Assembly (NCBI RefSeq): GCF_001941825.1
Contig: NZ_CP019037.1
Coordinates: 248,001-312,000, forward strand
From: Massilia putida
GTDB lineage: Bacteria > Pseudomonadota > Gammaproteobacteria > Burkholderiales > Burkholderiaceae_D
Direction of reading: 5' to 3'
Length of the DNA stretch: 64,000 nucleotides
Numbering within the stretch: position 1 is the stretch's first letter; each line of letters opens with the position of its first letter. Positions 28,214-37,104 of this stretch are shown here, piece by piece. Made by a program: the position numbers and the translations under genes. The notes beneath the pieces were generated by a model. It was given only the letters and a program-made list of their open reading frames with translations. It made no database searches and was not told where the DNA came from.

Positions 28214-29458
28214 TCACGGCAAGGTCTGGATGGCTGCCTGTCCCGCCATCATGTTGAACGGGCGGTCGCCCCCCGGTGCGGCGCCAGCCGCGGCTGCCGT
28301 CCTGCCGGCCGGGGCCCACAGCGCATCCCGGTCCAGCAGCGTCGCCGCCGGACAGCCGATCTGCGTCATCGTGCGTACGAGGTCCTTGCGGTACAGCTCC
28401 AGCACGCGCGCCGCACCCGGCGCGCCGCCGGCGGCGGCGCCATACAGCAGGCTACGGCCCAGGAACACGAAATCCGCCCCCAGTGCGAGCGCCTTGACGA
28501 CGTCTTCTCCGCTGCGCACGCCGCTGTCGAACAAGACCCTGGCCCGCCCCTGCACCGCGTCCACCACCTGCGGCAGGCAGTGCAGCGCGGCAGGCGCGGA
28601 TTCGAGCTGGCGGCCGCCGTGGTTGGATACCCACACCCCGTCGACGCCCTCGCGCACCGCCAGCGCGGCGTCCTCGCCGTCGAGGATGCCCTTGACGACC
28701 AGCTGGCCGCGCCACAGCCTGCGCAGCTGCTGCAGGTCGCTCCAGGAGAAATCGAACTTGGTACTGCGCGCCATCTTCATCAGCGTGGCGTTGCCGGTGC
28801 CGGAGCCGATATAGGGGGCGAGATTGGCGAAGCTGAACGAGCCGTGGCGCAGCCATCCCAGCAGCCAGCGCGGATGCGTCAGCGCGTCCAGCGCAAGGTT
28901 ACGACCGAATCGAAAAGGAACGCCGCCAAATCCATTGCGAAAGTCGCGGTTGCGGTTGGGCGCCCCGGGCAGGTCGACCGTCACCACCAGCACGCGCACG
29001 CCGGCATCCCAGGCGCGGCGCAGCATGTCGGCGTTGACGGCGTCGTCCACGCGCGGGTAGAGCTGGAACCAGGTCACGTCCGGGGCCGCGGCGGCAACGT
29101 CCTCGATGCTGCGGCTCGCCTGCGTGCTGTTCACCAGTGGGATGTTGGCGGCCGCCGCAAGCCGGGCCAGCATCAGGTCCGATCCCGGCCAGATCAGGTG
29201 GTTCATCCCGGTGGGCGCCAGGCCGAACGGCAGCGCATAGCTGCGGCCAAACAGCTCGGTCTCCGTGCGCGCCCTTGCCGCGCTCACGCCGCGCAGGTAG
29301 CGCGGGCGCAGCAGCACGTTCTCGAAAGCGCCGGCATTGCGCCGCACGCAGCCGTCCTCGCCGGCGCCACTGTCGAGGAAATCGAATGCGAATCGCGGGA
29401 TGCGGCGGCGCGCCAGGCGCACGATATCGCCCAGGTCGGCGGTTTGCTGGAGGTGCAA
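28214..29458 (-). CDS. FMN-dependent alpha-hydroxy-acid oxidizing protein
   Basis: 414 residues. LldD/glycolate oxidase/mandelate dehydrogenase family, oxidising L-2-hydroxyacids to 2-oxoacids with FMN. Visible motifs: FAPTGMNHL-type flavin loop (FGLAPTGMNH), TWFQLYPR, VVKGILDGEDA with the FMN lysine, catalytic SNHGGRQLE with His and Arg, and DSGVRSGEDVVKALALGA and FLGRSLLYG for phosphate binding. A 57-base leader carries the AATCC-N6-GGATT dyad also found before the amidohydrolase operon, so the adjacent TetR probably controls it. Substrate chain unknown. Confidence 0.9.
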   Translation of the reverse strand: MHLQQTADLGDIVRLARRRIPRFAFDFLDSGAGEDGCVRRNAGAFENVLLRPRYLRGVSAARARTETELFGRSYALPFGLAPTGMNHLIWPGSDLMLARLAAAANIPLVNSTQASRSIEDVAAAAPDVTWFQLYPRVDDAVNADMLRRAWDAGVRVLVVTVDLPGAPNRNRDFRNGFGGVPFRFGRNLALDALTHPRWLLGWLRHGSFSFANLAPYIGSGTGNATLMKMARSTKFDFSWSDLQQLRRLWRGQLVVKGILDGEDAALAVREGVDGVWVSNHGGRQLESAPAALHCLPQVVDAVQGRARVLFDSGVRSGEDVVKALALGADFVFLGRSLLYGAAAGGAPGAARVLELYRKDLVRTMTQIGCPAATLLDRDALWAPAGRTAAAAGAAPGGDRPFNMMAGQAAIQTLP

Positions 29459-29514
29459 GGTGGTCTCCTGAAGGTCCGGTTGTTTTGCGGACTATTCTAA
29501 GGAGCCTAACTGAT

Positions 29515-29530
29515 AATCCAATTCCGGATT
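29515..29530. promoter_or_regulatory. TetR-type operator upstream of the hydroxyacid oxidase
   Basis: AATCC-AATTCC-GGATT: five-base inverted arms with a six-base spacer. Its exact reverse complement occurs at 30249-30264, beyond the other side of the TetR gene. Confidence 0.65.
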
Positions 29531-29544
29531 GGCCGCCGCATCGT

Positions 29545-30198
29545 CTAGGCGCGGGCCGGTCCCGCGCCGGTCGATTCCGGATTCGCCGGCGCCAGGGCCG
29601 CATGCAGCATGCGCACCAGCATCTGCTGCGTTTGCTGCGGCATGGTCTCGAGCAGGTCTTCATGCAGCAGCGAGCGGGTGGTCTGCTGGAGCACGCCGGT
29701 GACCACCAGCGCGGCGATGCGCAGGTCGTGCACCTCGATCTGGTGAGCGTGCCGTTCCAGCAGCTTTTCGATATCGCTCACTTCGACGGATTCGAAATAC
29801 GCGGTATGGCGCAGGTAGACCTGGCGGTGCAGGCCGACCAGGTAGCTGCGTTTTTCGAAGGTGCGGCGCACCAGGTGCTCCAGCACATCGCGCAGCGGTG
29901 CATCGCCCGGCAGCGCCATGGCGCTGGCGCCGGGCGTCGCATGGAACTGCTGCGCCGCTTCGCGCAGCACCTGCGCCACCAGTGCCTCCAGGTTGGGGAA
30001 GTATTCATAGATGGACGCGGTGGCGACACCCGACACTTCGACCAGCCGGGCGGCCGACAGCCCCTCCTTGCCTTCATCGGCGAGGATGCGCAGACACGCG
30101 GTCTTCAGCGCCTCGACCAGCAGGACGGAGCGCCGCTGCTGCGGCAGCTTGCGCGGTTGGACGGGTTCTCCCCCGAATCCGGAAGTGGTGGAAGTCAC
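29545..30198 (-). CDS. TetR family transcriptional regulator
   Basis: 217 residues if started at GTG 30198; an ATG at 30294 would add 32 residues with no regulator similarity and would overlap the operator. N-terminal helix-turn-helix: ILADEGKEGLSAARLVEVSGVATASIYEYFPNLEALV. The C-terminal ligand domain is unassigned. Two matching dyads (29515 and 30249) flank the gene and lie before the hydroxyacid oxidase and the amidohydrolase operon, so it likely represses both and perhaps itself. The ligand is probably a pathway intermediate. Confidence 0.82.
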   Translation of the reverse strand: MTSTTSGFGGEPVQPRKLPQQRRSVLLVEALKTACLRILADEGKEGLSAARLVEVSGVATASIYEYFPNLEALVAQVLREAAQQFHATPGASAMALPGDAPLRDVLEHLVRRTFEKRSYLVGLHRQVYLRHTAYFESVEVSDIEKLLERHAHQIEVHDLRIAALVVTGVLQQTTRSLLHEDLLETMPQQTQQMLVRMLHAALAPANPESTGAGPARA

Positions 30199-30248
30199 GC
30201 GAATAATCCCATATAGATCAACTACTTGCAGCGTTTCGAGCAGGCCGG

Positions 30249-30264
30249 AATCCGGAATTGGATT
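30249..30264. promoter_or_regulatory. TetR-type operator upstream of the amidohydrolase operon
   Basis: AATCC-GGAATT-GGATT, the exact reverse complement of the dyad at 29515-29530. It lies between the divergent TetR gene and the amidohydrolase operon. Confidence 0.65.
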
Positions 30265-30325
30265 GGGCAGCCGGGCTCTTACACTATACCCCATCGCAAC
30301 AAGACAGATAAAACAGGGAGACAGC

Positions 30326-31573
30326 ATGCATGATCTGGTTTTGCATGGCGGCCGCGTGATCGATCCGGCCAGCGGCCTCGATGGCATCCATGACGTGGCC
30401 GTGAAGGATGGCCGTATCGCCGCGATCGCTCCGCACATCGCGCGCAACGGCGCGGCGGCGGTGACCCGCGACGTCAGCGGCAAACTGGTGCTGCCGGGTC
30501 TGATCGATACGCATGCCCATGTGTTCCGCTACATGACCGCCGCGCTGGGGCTGGACGCGGACTGGGTCGGCATCCAGTCCGGCGTGACCACGCTGGTGGA
30601 GCAGGGCGGCGTCAGCGCCGCCACCCTGCCGGGCTACGCCGAGTACGTGGTCAAGGCCAAGGCCAACCGCGTGTTCGCCTTCCTGGCGCCGTATGTCGCG
30701 GGCGGAGTCGGCGGTTTCCTGTATCCCGACCAGTTCACGCCGGATACCATCGACATCGATCTCACCTTGCGCGCATTCGAGCAGCACGGCGACATCGCGC
30801 GCGGCATGAAATTCTGGGCCGAGCAGGCCAGCCTGCTCAAGTTCGGCACAGCGGCGATCGAGAAGACGGTCCGCATCGCCAACGAGGTCCAGGCACCCAT
30901 GTATGTGCACCTGGGCGAACTATGGAAGACCCCCGATGCCGTGAAAGCGGCCTTTCCGGCCGACCGCGTGCTGGAGACGGTATTGCCCTTCCTGCGGCCG
31001 GGCGACATCTTCGCCCATCCGTACACGGCACAGGCGGGCGGCTACTTCGACGCCGGCGGCAAGGTGCGCGCGCTGGTGCGTGAAGCGCGGGCGATGGGCA
31101 TGCATTTCGACCTGGGATACGGCACCGCGACTTCGATCGAACTCATGCAGCGGGGCATCGACCAGGACTTCGTTCCCGACACCCTGGGGGCCGACCTGCA
31201 TGCGTATAACACCCAGGCACCCGACCCGGGCATCAATCCGCGCAATATCGGTCGCTTCCAGGCGACGCCGGGCGTCGTCAACGGCATGAACCTGCTGATG
31301 GCGTGCGGCTTGCCGCTGGAACGCGTGGTGCCGATGGCAACCGCCAGCGCGGCCCGGCTGTTCCTGCGGCCCGGCGACGGCGCGGGATCGCTGGCGGTGG
31401 GCGCGCTTGCCGATATCAGCGTGCTGGACGACCAGCGCGGCAAGTGGCGCATGCGCGATAACTCGGGCGGCAGCGTGGTCGCGGAACGCCTGTTGCGCGC
31501 CAGCTTCTGCGTACGCGCCGGCCAACTCCACGAAGCCTGCTCGCCCTTGACGCAGCCCATCGAAGCCCTCTGA
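30326..31573 (+). CDS. Amidohydrolase/deacetylase-family metallohydrolase
   Basis: 415 residues from ATG 30326 (CAGGGAG upstream). Dihydroorotase-like amidohydrolase: the N-terminal beta-sandwich part ends in PGLIDTHAH, with metal ligands His63 and His65; further histidines occur in YVHLGELW, IFAHPYTAQ and DLHAYN. Related proteins act on N-acyl amino acids, cyclic imides or lactones; hydrolytic ring opening of a lactone would fit this catabolic context but is only inference. First gene of a seven-gene forward operon (30326-38481) under the AATCC/GGATT operator. Confidence 0.82.
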   Translation: MHDLVLHGGRVIDPASGLDGIHDVAVKDGRIAAIAPHIARNGAAAVTRDVSGKLVLPGLIDTHAHVFRYMTAALGLDADWVGIQSGVTTLVEQGGVSAATLPGYAEYVVKAKANRVFAFLAPYVAGGVGGFLYPDQFTPDTIDIDLTLRAFEQHGDIARGMKFWAEQASLLKFGTAAIEKTVRIANEVQAPMYVHLGELWKTPDAVKAAFPADRVLETVLPFLRPGDIFAHPYTAQAGGYFDAGGKVRALVREARAMGMHFDLGYGTATSIELMQRGIDQDFVPDTLGADLHAYNTQAPDPGINPRNIGRFQATPGVVNGMNLLMACGLPLERVVPMATASAARLFLRPGDGAGSLAVGALADISVLDDQRGKWRMRDNSGGSVVAERLLRASFCVRAGQLHEACSPLTQPIEAL

Positions 31574-31586
31574 CAGGAACACGCTC

Positions 31587-32375
31587 ATGCACATCGATCT
31601 GACTGGCCGCATCGCCCTCGTCACCGGCGGCAGCAAAGGACTGGGACTGGCGACGGCGATCCGGTTCGCCGCCGCAGGCGCCGACGTCGCCATCGTGGCA
31701 CGCAATCCCGACACGCTCGACACGGCGCTACGGCAAATCCGCGCGACGGCCCGCGGCCGCGTCGCCGCTTTCGCCTGCGACGTCGCGCGCGCCGGCGACA
31801 TCCTGGCCGCGCATGCCGGTATCGTGGCGCAACTGGGCCAGGTGGATATCCTGGTCAACAATGCCGGTTCGCACCGCTCCGGCGTCTTCGAGGACACCAG
31901 CGACGCCGTCTGGCAGGAAGACATCGACCTGAAGCTGATGGCGCCGATCCGCTTCGCGCGCCTGGTGCTGCCGGCGATGAAGGAAAGGCGCTGGGGGCGC
32001 ATCATCAATGGTCTGAACATCTATGCCAAGGCGCCCAAGGCCGGCATGACGCCGACCTGCGTGACGCGGGCGGCGGCGATGGCGCTGTCGAAGGCGCTGG
32101 CGGGCGAGGGCGCGCCCTTCAACGTGCTGGTCAACGGGCTGGTCGTCGGCGTCATCGACGGCGACCAGCTGCACCGTCACTACCTGAAGGAGGGGCCGGG
32201 CCGCAGCTACGACGCGTTCCTGGCGGCCAGCGCGTCCAGGCTGGGGATTCCGCTGGGACGTGTGGGCAGGGCGGAAGAATTCGCCAACCTGGCCTGTTTC
32301 CTCGCGTCCGATGCCGCCTCCTACATCACCGGCGCGGCCATCAATATCGACGGCGGGCTCTGTCCGGTCGTCTGA
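31587..32375 (+). CDS. SDR-fold protein with altered catalytic residues
   Basis: 262 residues. Cofactor motif TGGSKGLG (residues 13-20) and NNAG (91-94) are normal, and the C-terminus has SYITGAAINIDGG. The active-site YxxxK is replaced: alignment by eye puts Thr157 and Arg161 there (PTCVTRAAAMAL), and the usual Ser is in INGLN. Related SDRs with the same PTxVxRAA pattern are widespread, so this is a subfamily trait rather than decay. It may bind NAD(P)H with non-classical chemistry. Placed between amidohydrolase and DUF1329. Confidence 0.75.
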   Translation: MHIDLTGRIALVTGGSKGLGLATAIRFAAAGADVAIVARNPDTLDTALRQIRATARGRVAAFACDVARAGDILAAHAGIVAQLGQVDILVNNAGSHRSGVFEDTSDAVWQEDIDLKLMAPIRFARLVLPAMKERRWGRIINGLNIYAKAPKAGMTPTCVTRAAAMALSKALAGEGAPFNVLVNGLVVGVIDGDQLHRHYLKEGPGRSYDAFLAASASRLGIPLGRVGRAEEFANLACFLASDAASYITGAAINIDGGLCPVV

Positions 32376-32396
32376 ATCCATAAAAAAGGAGACATC

Positions 32397-33764
32397 ATGC
32401 AGCACATCGTCGCAGCACTTGTCATGTCGGCGCTGGCCGCGGGCGCGCAGGCGGCAGTATCACCCGAAGAGGTGAAGCAGCTGGGCAGCGCATTGACACC
32501 CTGGGGCGCCGAGAAGGGCGCCAGCAAGGATGGAACGATTCCCGCTTATACGGGCGGCCTGGTGAAGGCGCCATCGAACATCCAGGCGGCCGGCGGCCGG
32601 CTGGCCAACCCCTATGCCGACGAAACCCCACTGTTTTCGATCGATGCCAGGAACTACGCCCAGCACGCGGCGCGACTGACCGCCGGGGCGATCGAACTGC
32701 TGAAGCGTTATCCGGACTACCGTATCGATGTCTATCCGACCCACCGCAGCTTTCCCGAGCCGCCCAAGGCGGTGCAGGAAGCTTCCATCCGCAACGCCGG
32801 CAACGACCAGTGCAAGCTCAGCGCAGACGGTACCGGCCTGCGCGGATGCTGGGGCGGCGTGCCGTTTCCGATCCCGAAGAGCGGCAACGAGGCCTTGTGG
32901 AATCACACGGCGCGCTGGCGCGTGACCAATGAATTTGCCGGCGAGTTGTGGCTGGTCCACTCGGGCGGCGAGACGCTGCTGAACCAGTCGCGCGGCTATA
33001 ACGAATACCCTTACTACGCCGAGGGGGTGCAGCCTTACCAGGGCCCCGGCCAGTATTACCAGCGCTTCCAGAACACGATCGTCGGTCCCGCCCGCGACGC
33101 CGGCAACGTCAGCATGATCTTCTACCCGCTCGAGTACGACAAGCTGGACCAGCGCACCTGGTCCTACACGCCCGGCCAGCGGCGCGTGCGGCTGGCGCCT
33201 GAGTTCTCGTACGACACGCCGTCCGCGCCGATGGGGGGCGCCATCAACTACGACGAGGTGGGCCTGTTCGCGGGAAGGGCGGACCGCTTCGACTTCAAGC
33301 TGGTCGGCAAGACGGAGAAATACGTCAATGCCAACAGCTATGCGATCATGTTCGGCGCCCAGCGCGCGGCGATTCTCGGCAAGCAGCACTTGCAGCCGGG
33401 CGCGCAGCGCTGGGAACTGCGCCGCGTCTGGATCGTCGAGGCGGTGCGCAAGCCGGGCGCACGCCACAGCGCATCGAAGCGGGTGTTTTACCTGGACGAG
33501 GATTCCTGGGCCATCGTCGAAGCGGAAGCCTACGACAACGCCAACAGACTGTATCGCGTACAGCACGCGTTCACGGCGCCGGATTACACCAGCGGCGCGT
33601 TCATGACCGGCTCGTTCTTCGCCGCCTACGACCTGCCGAAACAGCAGTACGTCGCGGTATTCCTGATGGGGACGATGCCGTCCGGTTTCTACCGTACGCT
33701 GGCCGAGCGCCGCCCGGAAAAGTCGCTGACGCCGGAATCGCTGGCGGCGTCCGGCCTGCGCTGA
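32397..33764 (+). CDS. DUF1329 family protein, second copy
   Basis: 455 residues with a short signal peptide (cleavage near AQA-AVSPEE). Clearly paralogous to the protein at 15135: both share SPEEVKQLG/TPEELKQLG, WGAEK, the DVYPTHRSFPE block, LRGCWGGV and the C-terminal RRPEKSLTPESLAASGLR ending. Probably a periplasmic lipid-like ligand carrier. Here it is followed by an MFS transporter rather than the YCF48/MMPL set, and no DUF1302 partner is nearby, so it may share the partner encoded at 13463. Confidence 0.85.
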   Translation: MQHIVAALVMSALAAGAQAAVSPEEVKQLGSALTPWGAEKGASKDGTIPAYTGGLVKAPSNIQAAGGRLANPYADETPLFSIDARNYAQHAARLTAGAIELLKRYPDYRIDVYPTHRSFPEPPKAVQEASIRNAGNDQCKLSADGTGLRGCWGGVPFPIPKSGNEALWNHTARWRVTNEFAGELWLVHSGGETLLNQSRGYNEYPYYAEGVQPYQGPGQYYQRFQNTIVGPARDAGNVSMIFYPLEYDKLDQRTWSYTPGQRRVRLAPEFSYDTPSAPMGGAINYDEVGLFAGRADRFDFKLVGKTEKYVNANSYAIMFGAQRAAILGKQHLQPGAQRWELRRVWIVEAVRKPGARHSASKRVFYLDEDSWAIVEAEAYDNANRLYRVQHAFTAPDYTSGAFMTGSFFAAYDLPKQQYVAVFLMGTMPSGFYRTLAERRPEKSLTPESLAASGLR

Positions 33765-33776
33765 AGGGATAACGCG

Positions 33777-35219
33777 ATGACGGACGACGCTGGAAAAGAC
33801 GAGCGCTGGAAGTGCATCATGGGCGTGCTGGTGGTTGCGGAGACTGCCTCCGCCTTCGAATCGAGCATGACCTTCGCGGCGCTGCCGACGTTCTACAAGC
33901 TGTTCCATGACCCCGCCAACGTCGGCTGGGTGATCACCGCCTACCTGCTGGTGGCGGCGGCCGCCACCGCCATCTGCGGCCGCCTGGGCGACATCTACGG
34001 CCGCAGCCGGGTGCTGCTGGCGCTGCTGGTGCTGGCCACCGCGGGCTCGCTGACGAGCGCCATGGCGAACACGCTGGAAGGCGTGATCTGGGGGCGTGCG
34101 GTGCAAGGCGTGGCGGCCGCAGTGCTGCCGCTGTGCTACGGCCTGATACGGGAACGCATGCCGCAGCTGAAGGTGGCCTGGTGCATCGGGGTGATCGCCG
34201 GTACCGCCTCGGTGGCGGCCGGCGCCGGTTTCATGCTGGCCGGCCTGATGATCGACTTCTTCACCTGGCACTGGATCTTTTACATCAGCACCGCGGTGGC
34301 GGCGGCCAGCGTGGTGCTGGTGGCGCTGTGCCTGCCGCCTTCGCCGCGGCGTGCCGCCGGAGCGCGCGTCGACATCATCGGCGGCCTGCTGTTCGCGCCG
34401 GCCATCGCCGGCTTGTTGCTGGCGGTGACGAAAGGGCAGGGCTGGGGCTGGGCCGACGGACGCGCCTGGACACTGCTGGGTAGCAGCGCGCTGTTGCTGG
34501 TGTTCTGGGCACGGTACGAGTTGCGCCATCCTAATCCCTTGATCGACGTCAGGCTGTTCGGCCACCGCCAGATCGCCCTGACCAACGCCGGACACGCGCT
34601 GCTCGGACTGGGCGCCATGCAGCTGGCACAGGTGCTGTTCGTGTTGTTGCAGCAGCCCGCGTGGACCGGTGTCGGCCTGGGCGTGGGCGCGACCGTGGCG
34701 GCGCTGGTCAAGCTGCCGTCGGCGCTGGTGGCAGCCGTCGCTGCCCCTTGGGGCGGCACGCTGGCGGGCCGCAGCGGCGCACGCCGCGCCATGCTGGCCG
34801 GGAGCGGGATACTAACCGCAGGCTGGGCCGCGCTGGCGCTGTACCACGGTACGGTGTGGATGGTGGCGCTGGGTACCGTCGTCACCGGCTTCGGCATCGC
34901 GGTGGCGTTCAGCGCCATCATCAACCTGATCGTGGAAGTGGCGCCGCCGGCCCGCACGAGCGAGCTGACCGGGCTGACCCAGGTGGTGCGGGTGGTGTCC
35001 ATGGCCATCGGCGCGCAATTGATTACCGTGGCGCTGGCCAGTTCCACCGTCGTCAATCCCGCGCTGGGTCCTGGCCGCTATCCGGACGCGCCGGCTTTCC
35101 AGCTGGCCTTCTACCTGATCACCGGCCTCTCCGCGCTGGCCTTCCTGGCCGCGCTGCTGCTGCCCGCACGCGGCAGCATGGCGCCGCAGGCCAGCGCCTC
35201 CACCCGTCTGCAGCCCTGA
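33777..35219 (+). CDS. MFS transporter, DHA2 (14-helix drug:H+ antiporter-like) family
   Basis: 480 residues, about 14 hydrophobic segments. The motif-A-like GRLGDIYGRSRVLL lies after helix 2 (residues about 63-77) and motif C-like GTASVAAGAGFMLAGLMID near 145. Substrate may be an intermediate or a toxic side product. It is related to the second DHA2 transporter at 54317; both carry the phrase RYELRHxNPxID and a LLQQPA segment in the second half. Part of the amidohydrolase operon. Confidence 0.87.
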   Translation: MTDDAGKDERWKCIMGVLVVAETASAFESSMTFAALPTFYKLFHDPANVGWVITAYLLVAAAATAICGRLGDIYGRSRVLLALLVLATAGSLTSAMANTLEGVIWGRAVQGVAAAVLPLCYGLIRERMPQLKVAWCIGVIAGTASVAAGAGFMLAGLMIDFFTWHWIFYISTAVAAASVVLVALCLPPSPRRAAGARVDIIGGLLFAPAIAGLLLAVTKGQGWGWADGRAWTLLGSSALLLVFWARYELRHPNPLIDVRLFGHRQIALTNAGHALLGLGAMQLAQVLFVLLQQPAWTGVGLGVGATVAALVKLPSALVAAVAAPWGGTLAGRSGARRAMLAGSGILTAGWAALALYHGTVWMVALGTVVTGFGIAVAFSAIINLIVEVAPPARTSELTGLTQVVRVVSMAIGAQLITVALASSTVVNPALGPGRYPDAPAFQLAFYLITGLSALAFLAALLLPARGSMAPQASASTRLQP

Positions 35220-35228
35220 GGAAGGACC

Positions 35229-36275
35229 ATGGATTCGTACACGAAAAGCGTCATGGCGATTCTTGGCCGGCACGGCTACATGGCGTGCATCCTTGCCGCA
35301 GCCGCGCTGGGGCTGCTGTTGCCCGGCCCGGGCGGCAAGGGTGGCGCGCTGCACCTGGGAGCGCTCACCCATGCTGGCATCATGCTGGTGTTCTTCCTGC
35401 ATGGCGCCAACCTTTCGCCGGGCAGCCTGAAAGCGGGGCTGACGCACTGGCGCCTGCATCTGTTCGTCCAGCTGTCCACCTTCGCGCTGTGTCCGTTGAT
35501 CGGTGCGGCGATTTTCTTTGGGGGACGGAGCCTGCTGCCGGCCGACATGCTGCTGGGGTTCTTCTACCTGTGCGCCCTGCCGTCGACGATCAGTTCCTCG
35601 GTGGCGATGACCGCCATGGCAAGAGGCAATGTAGCCGGCGCGATCTTCAACGCCACCGCGTCCGGCCTCATCGGCATGGCATTGACACCGGTGCTGATGA
35701 GCCTGGTGATGGCGCACACCGCGCATCCGGTGTCGCTGGCGTCGGCCATCACCGACGTCATGCTGCAGCTGATGCTGCCGTTCGCGCTGGGGCAGTTGCT
35801 GCGCCACCCGCTCCTGGCCTGGCTGGCGCGCACCAGGAGCCTGCTCACCTATCTGGACCGGGGTGTGATCGTGCTCATCGTCCATGCGTCGTTCTGCGAT
35901 TCGCAGCGCGCCGGCGTCTGGTCCGCTTACCCGGCGCACAGCCTGGCGCTGCTGGTGGCGCTGTCCTGTGCACTGCTGCTGGCGGTGCTGCTGCTGACCA
36001 CCTGGGCCAGCCGGCGGCTCGGCTTCACGCGCGAGGACGAGGTGGCGGCCGTGTTCTGCGGTTCCAAGAAAAGCCTGGCCAACGGCATGCCGATGGCCAA
36101 CGCCATGTTCGTGGGCGACCCCGCCATGGGCATCTTCGTGCTGCCCATGATCGTCTACCACCAGCTGCAATTGCTGGTGTGTTCCGTGCTCGCGCAGCGC
36201 TATGCGGCGCGCGGCGCCACTCCCTTGCGCGCCGCGACAGGCGCCGACACCGTGCTGAAAGAGACTTCCCCATGA
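35229..36275 (+). CDS. SBF-like (bile acid:sodium symporter, YfeH type) membrane protein
   Basis: 348 residues with about ten transmembrane segments. Features of the SBF-like/YfeH family: GIMLVFFLHGANLSPGSLKAGL near residue 55, the CALPSTISSSVAMTAMARGNVAGA crossover motif around 115-140, and FCGSKKSLANGMPMANAMF near 275, where discontinuous helices bind Na+ in homologues. Transports an organic anion, possibly a steroid- or terpenoid-derived acid; substrate inferred only from family and context. Its stop overlaps the crotonase start. Confidence 0.85.
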   Translation: MDSYTKSVMAILGRHGYMACILAAAALGLLLPGPGGKGGALHLGALTHAGIMLVFFLHGANLSPGSLKAGLTHWRLHLFVQLSTFALCPLIGAAIFFGGRSLLPADMLLGFFYLCALPSTISSSVAMTAMARGNVAGAIFNATASGLIGMALTPVLMSLVMAHTAHPVSLASAITDVMLQLMLPFALGQLLRHPLLAWLARTRSLLTYLDRGVIVLIVHASFCDSQRAGVWSAYPAHSLALLVALSCALLLAVLLLTTWASRRLGFTREDEVAAVFCGSKKSLANGMPMANAMFVGDPAMGIFVLPMIVYHQLQLLVCSVLAQRYAARGATPLRAATGADTVLKETSP

Positions 36276-37072
36276 GCGAGAGCGTGATCCTCGAAGAATT
36301 GAAAGAAGGCGTCCTGACGCTGACCCTGAACCGTCCCGAACGCAAGAACGCCGTCACGCGCGAGATGATGGCGCTGATGAACGCCACGCTGCGGCGCGCG
36401 GCGGACGACCCCGCCGTGCGGGCCATCGTGCTGACCGGCGCGGGCAAGGACTTCTGTGCGGGCGGCGACATGCAGGCCATCGCCGGCGTCGCCCAGCCCG
36501 GCGGGCAGGCTCCCGGCGCCGCGGCGTTGTCGCAGGAGCAGGTGCTGCGCCACGGCGCCGACACCGCCATGCTGCTGCACCGCATGGGCAAGCCGACGCT
36601 CGCCGTCATCAACGGCGTGGCGGCGGGCGGCGGCCTGGCGCTGGCCGCCGCCTGCGACATCCGCATGTGCGGCGCATCGGCCCGGTTCACCTTCGCCTAT
36701 CCGAAGATCGGCCTGTCGGGCGACTTCGGCGCCAGCTATTTGCTGGAAAAGCTGCTGGGCACCTCGCGCGCGCGGGAATTCTGCCTGCTCTCGCCGCTGA
36801 TCGGCGCTGAAGAAGCGCTCAGGCTGAACCTGGTCAACCGCGTCTGCGCCGACGCTGATTTGCACGGGCTGGGCGCCGAACTGGCCGCGCAACTGGCGCG
36901 CAGCGCGACGTTCGCGCTGGGCTGCGTGAAGCGGAACCTGAACGCGGCCGCCGAGTTGTCCGTGGATGAGGCGATCGACGTGGAAATCGCCACTTTCGCC
37001 GCCTGCAAGGCCACCGACGAGCACCGCCAGGCCGCCATGGCGTTTGCCGCAAAGCGTGTCAAGACATCGTAG
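36272..37072 (+). CDS. Enoyl-CoA hydratase/isomerase (crotonase) family protein
   Basis: 266 residues, ATGA overlap with the preceding gene. Crotonase fold: NRPERKNAV, oxyanion-hole segments GKDFCAGGDM and INGVAAGGGLALAAACDI. At the position of the first catalytic glutamate of enoyl-CoA hydratase there is Lys145 (AYPKIGLSGDFG), while the second, Glu169 (RAREFC), is present and Asp151 is close. That pattern suits an enoyl-CoA isomerase or another crotonase reaction better than a classical hydratase. It acts on CoA esters in the same operon. Confidence 0.85.
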   Translation: MSESVILEELKEGVLTLTLNRPERKNAVTREMMALMNATLRRAADDPAVRAIVLTGAGKDFCAGGDMQAIAGVAQPGGQAPGAAALSQEQVLRHGADTAMLLHRMGKPTLAVINGVAAGGGLALAAACDIRMCGASARFTFAYPKIGLSGDFGASYLLEKLLGTSRAREFCLLSPLIGAEEALRLNLVNRVCADADLHGLGAELAAQLARSATFALGCVKRNLNAAAELSVDEAIDVEIATFAACKATDEHRQAAMAFAAKRVKTS

Positions 37073-37104
37073 CGATACAGCCAGCAACGAATCGGAAAAC
37101 AAGC

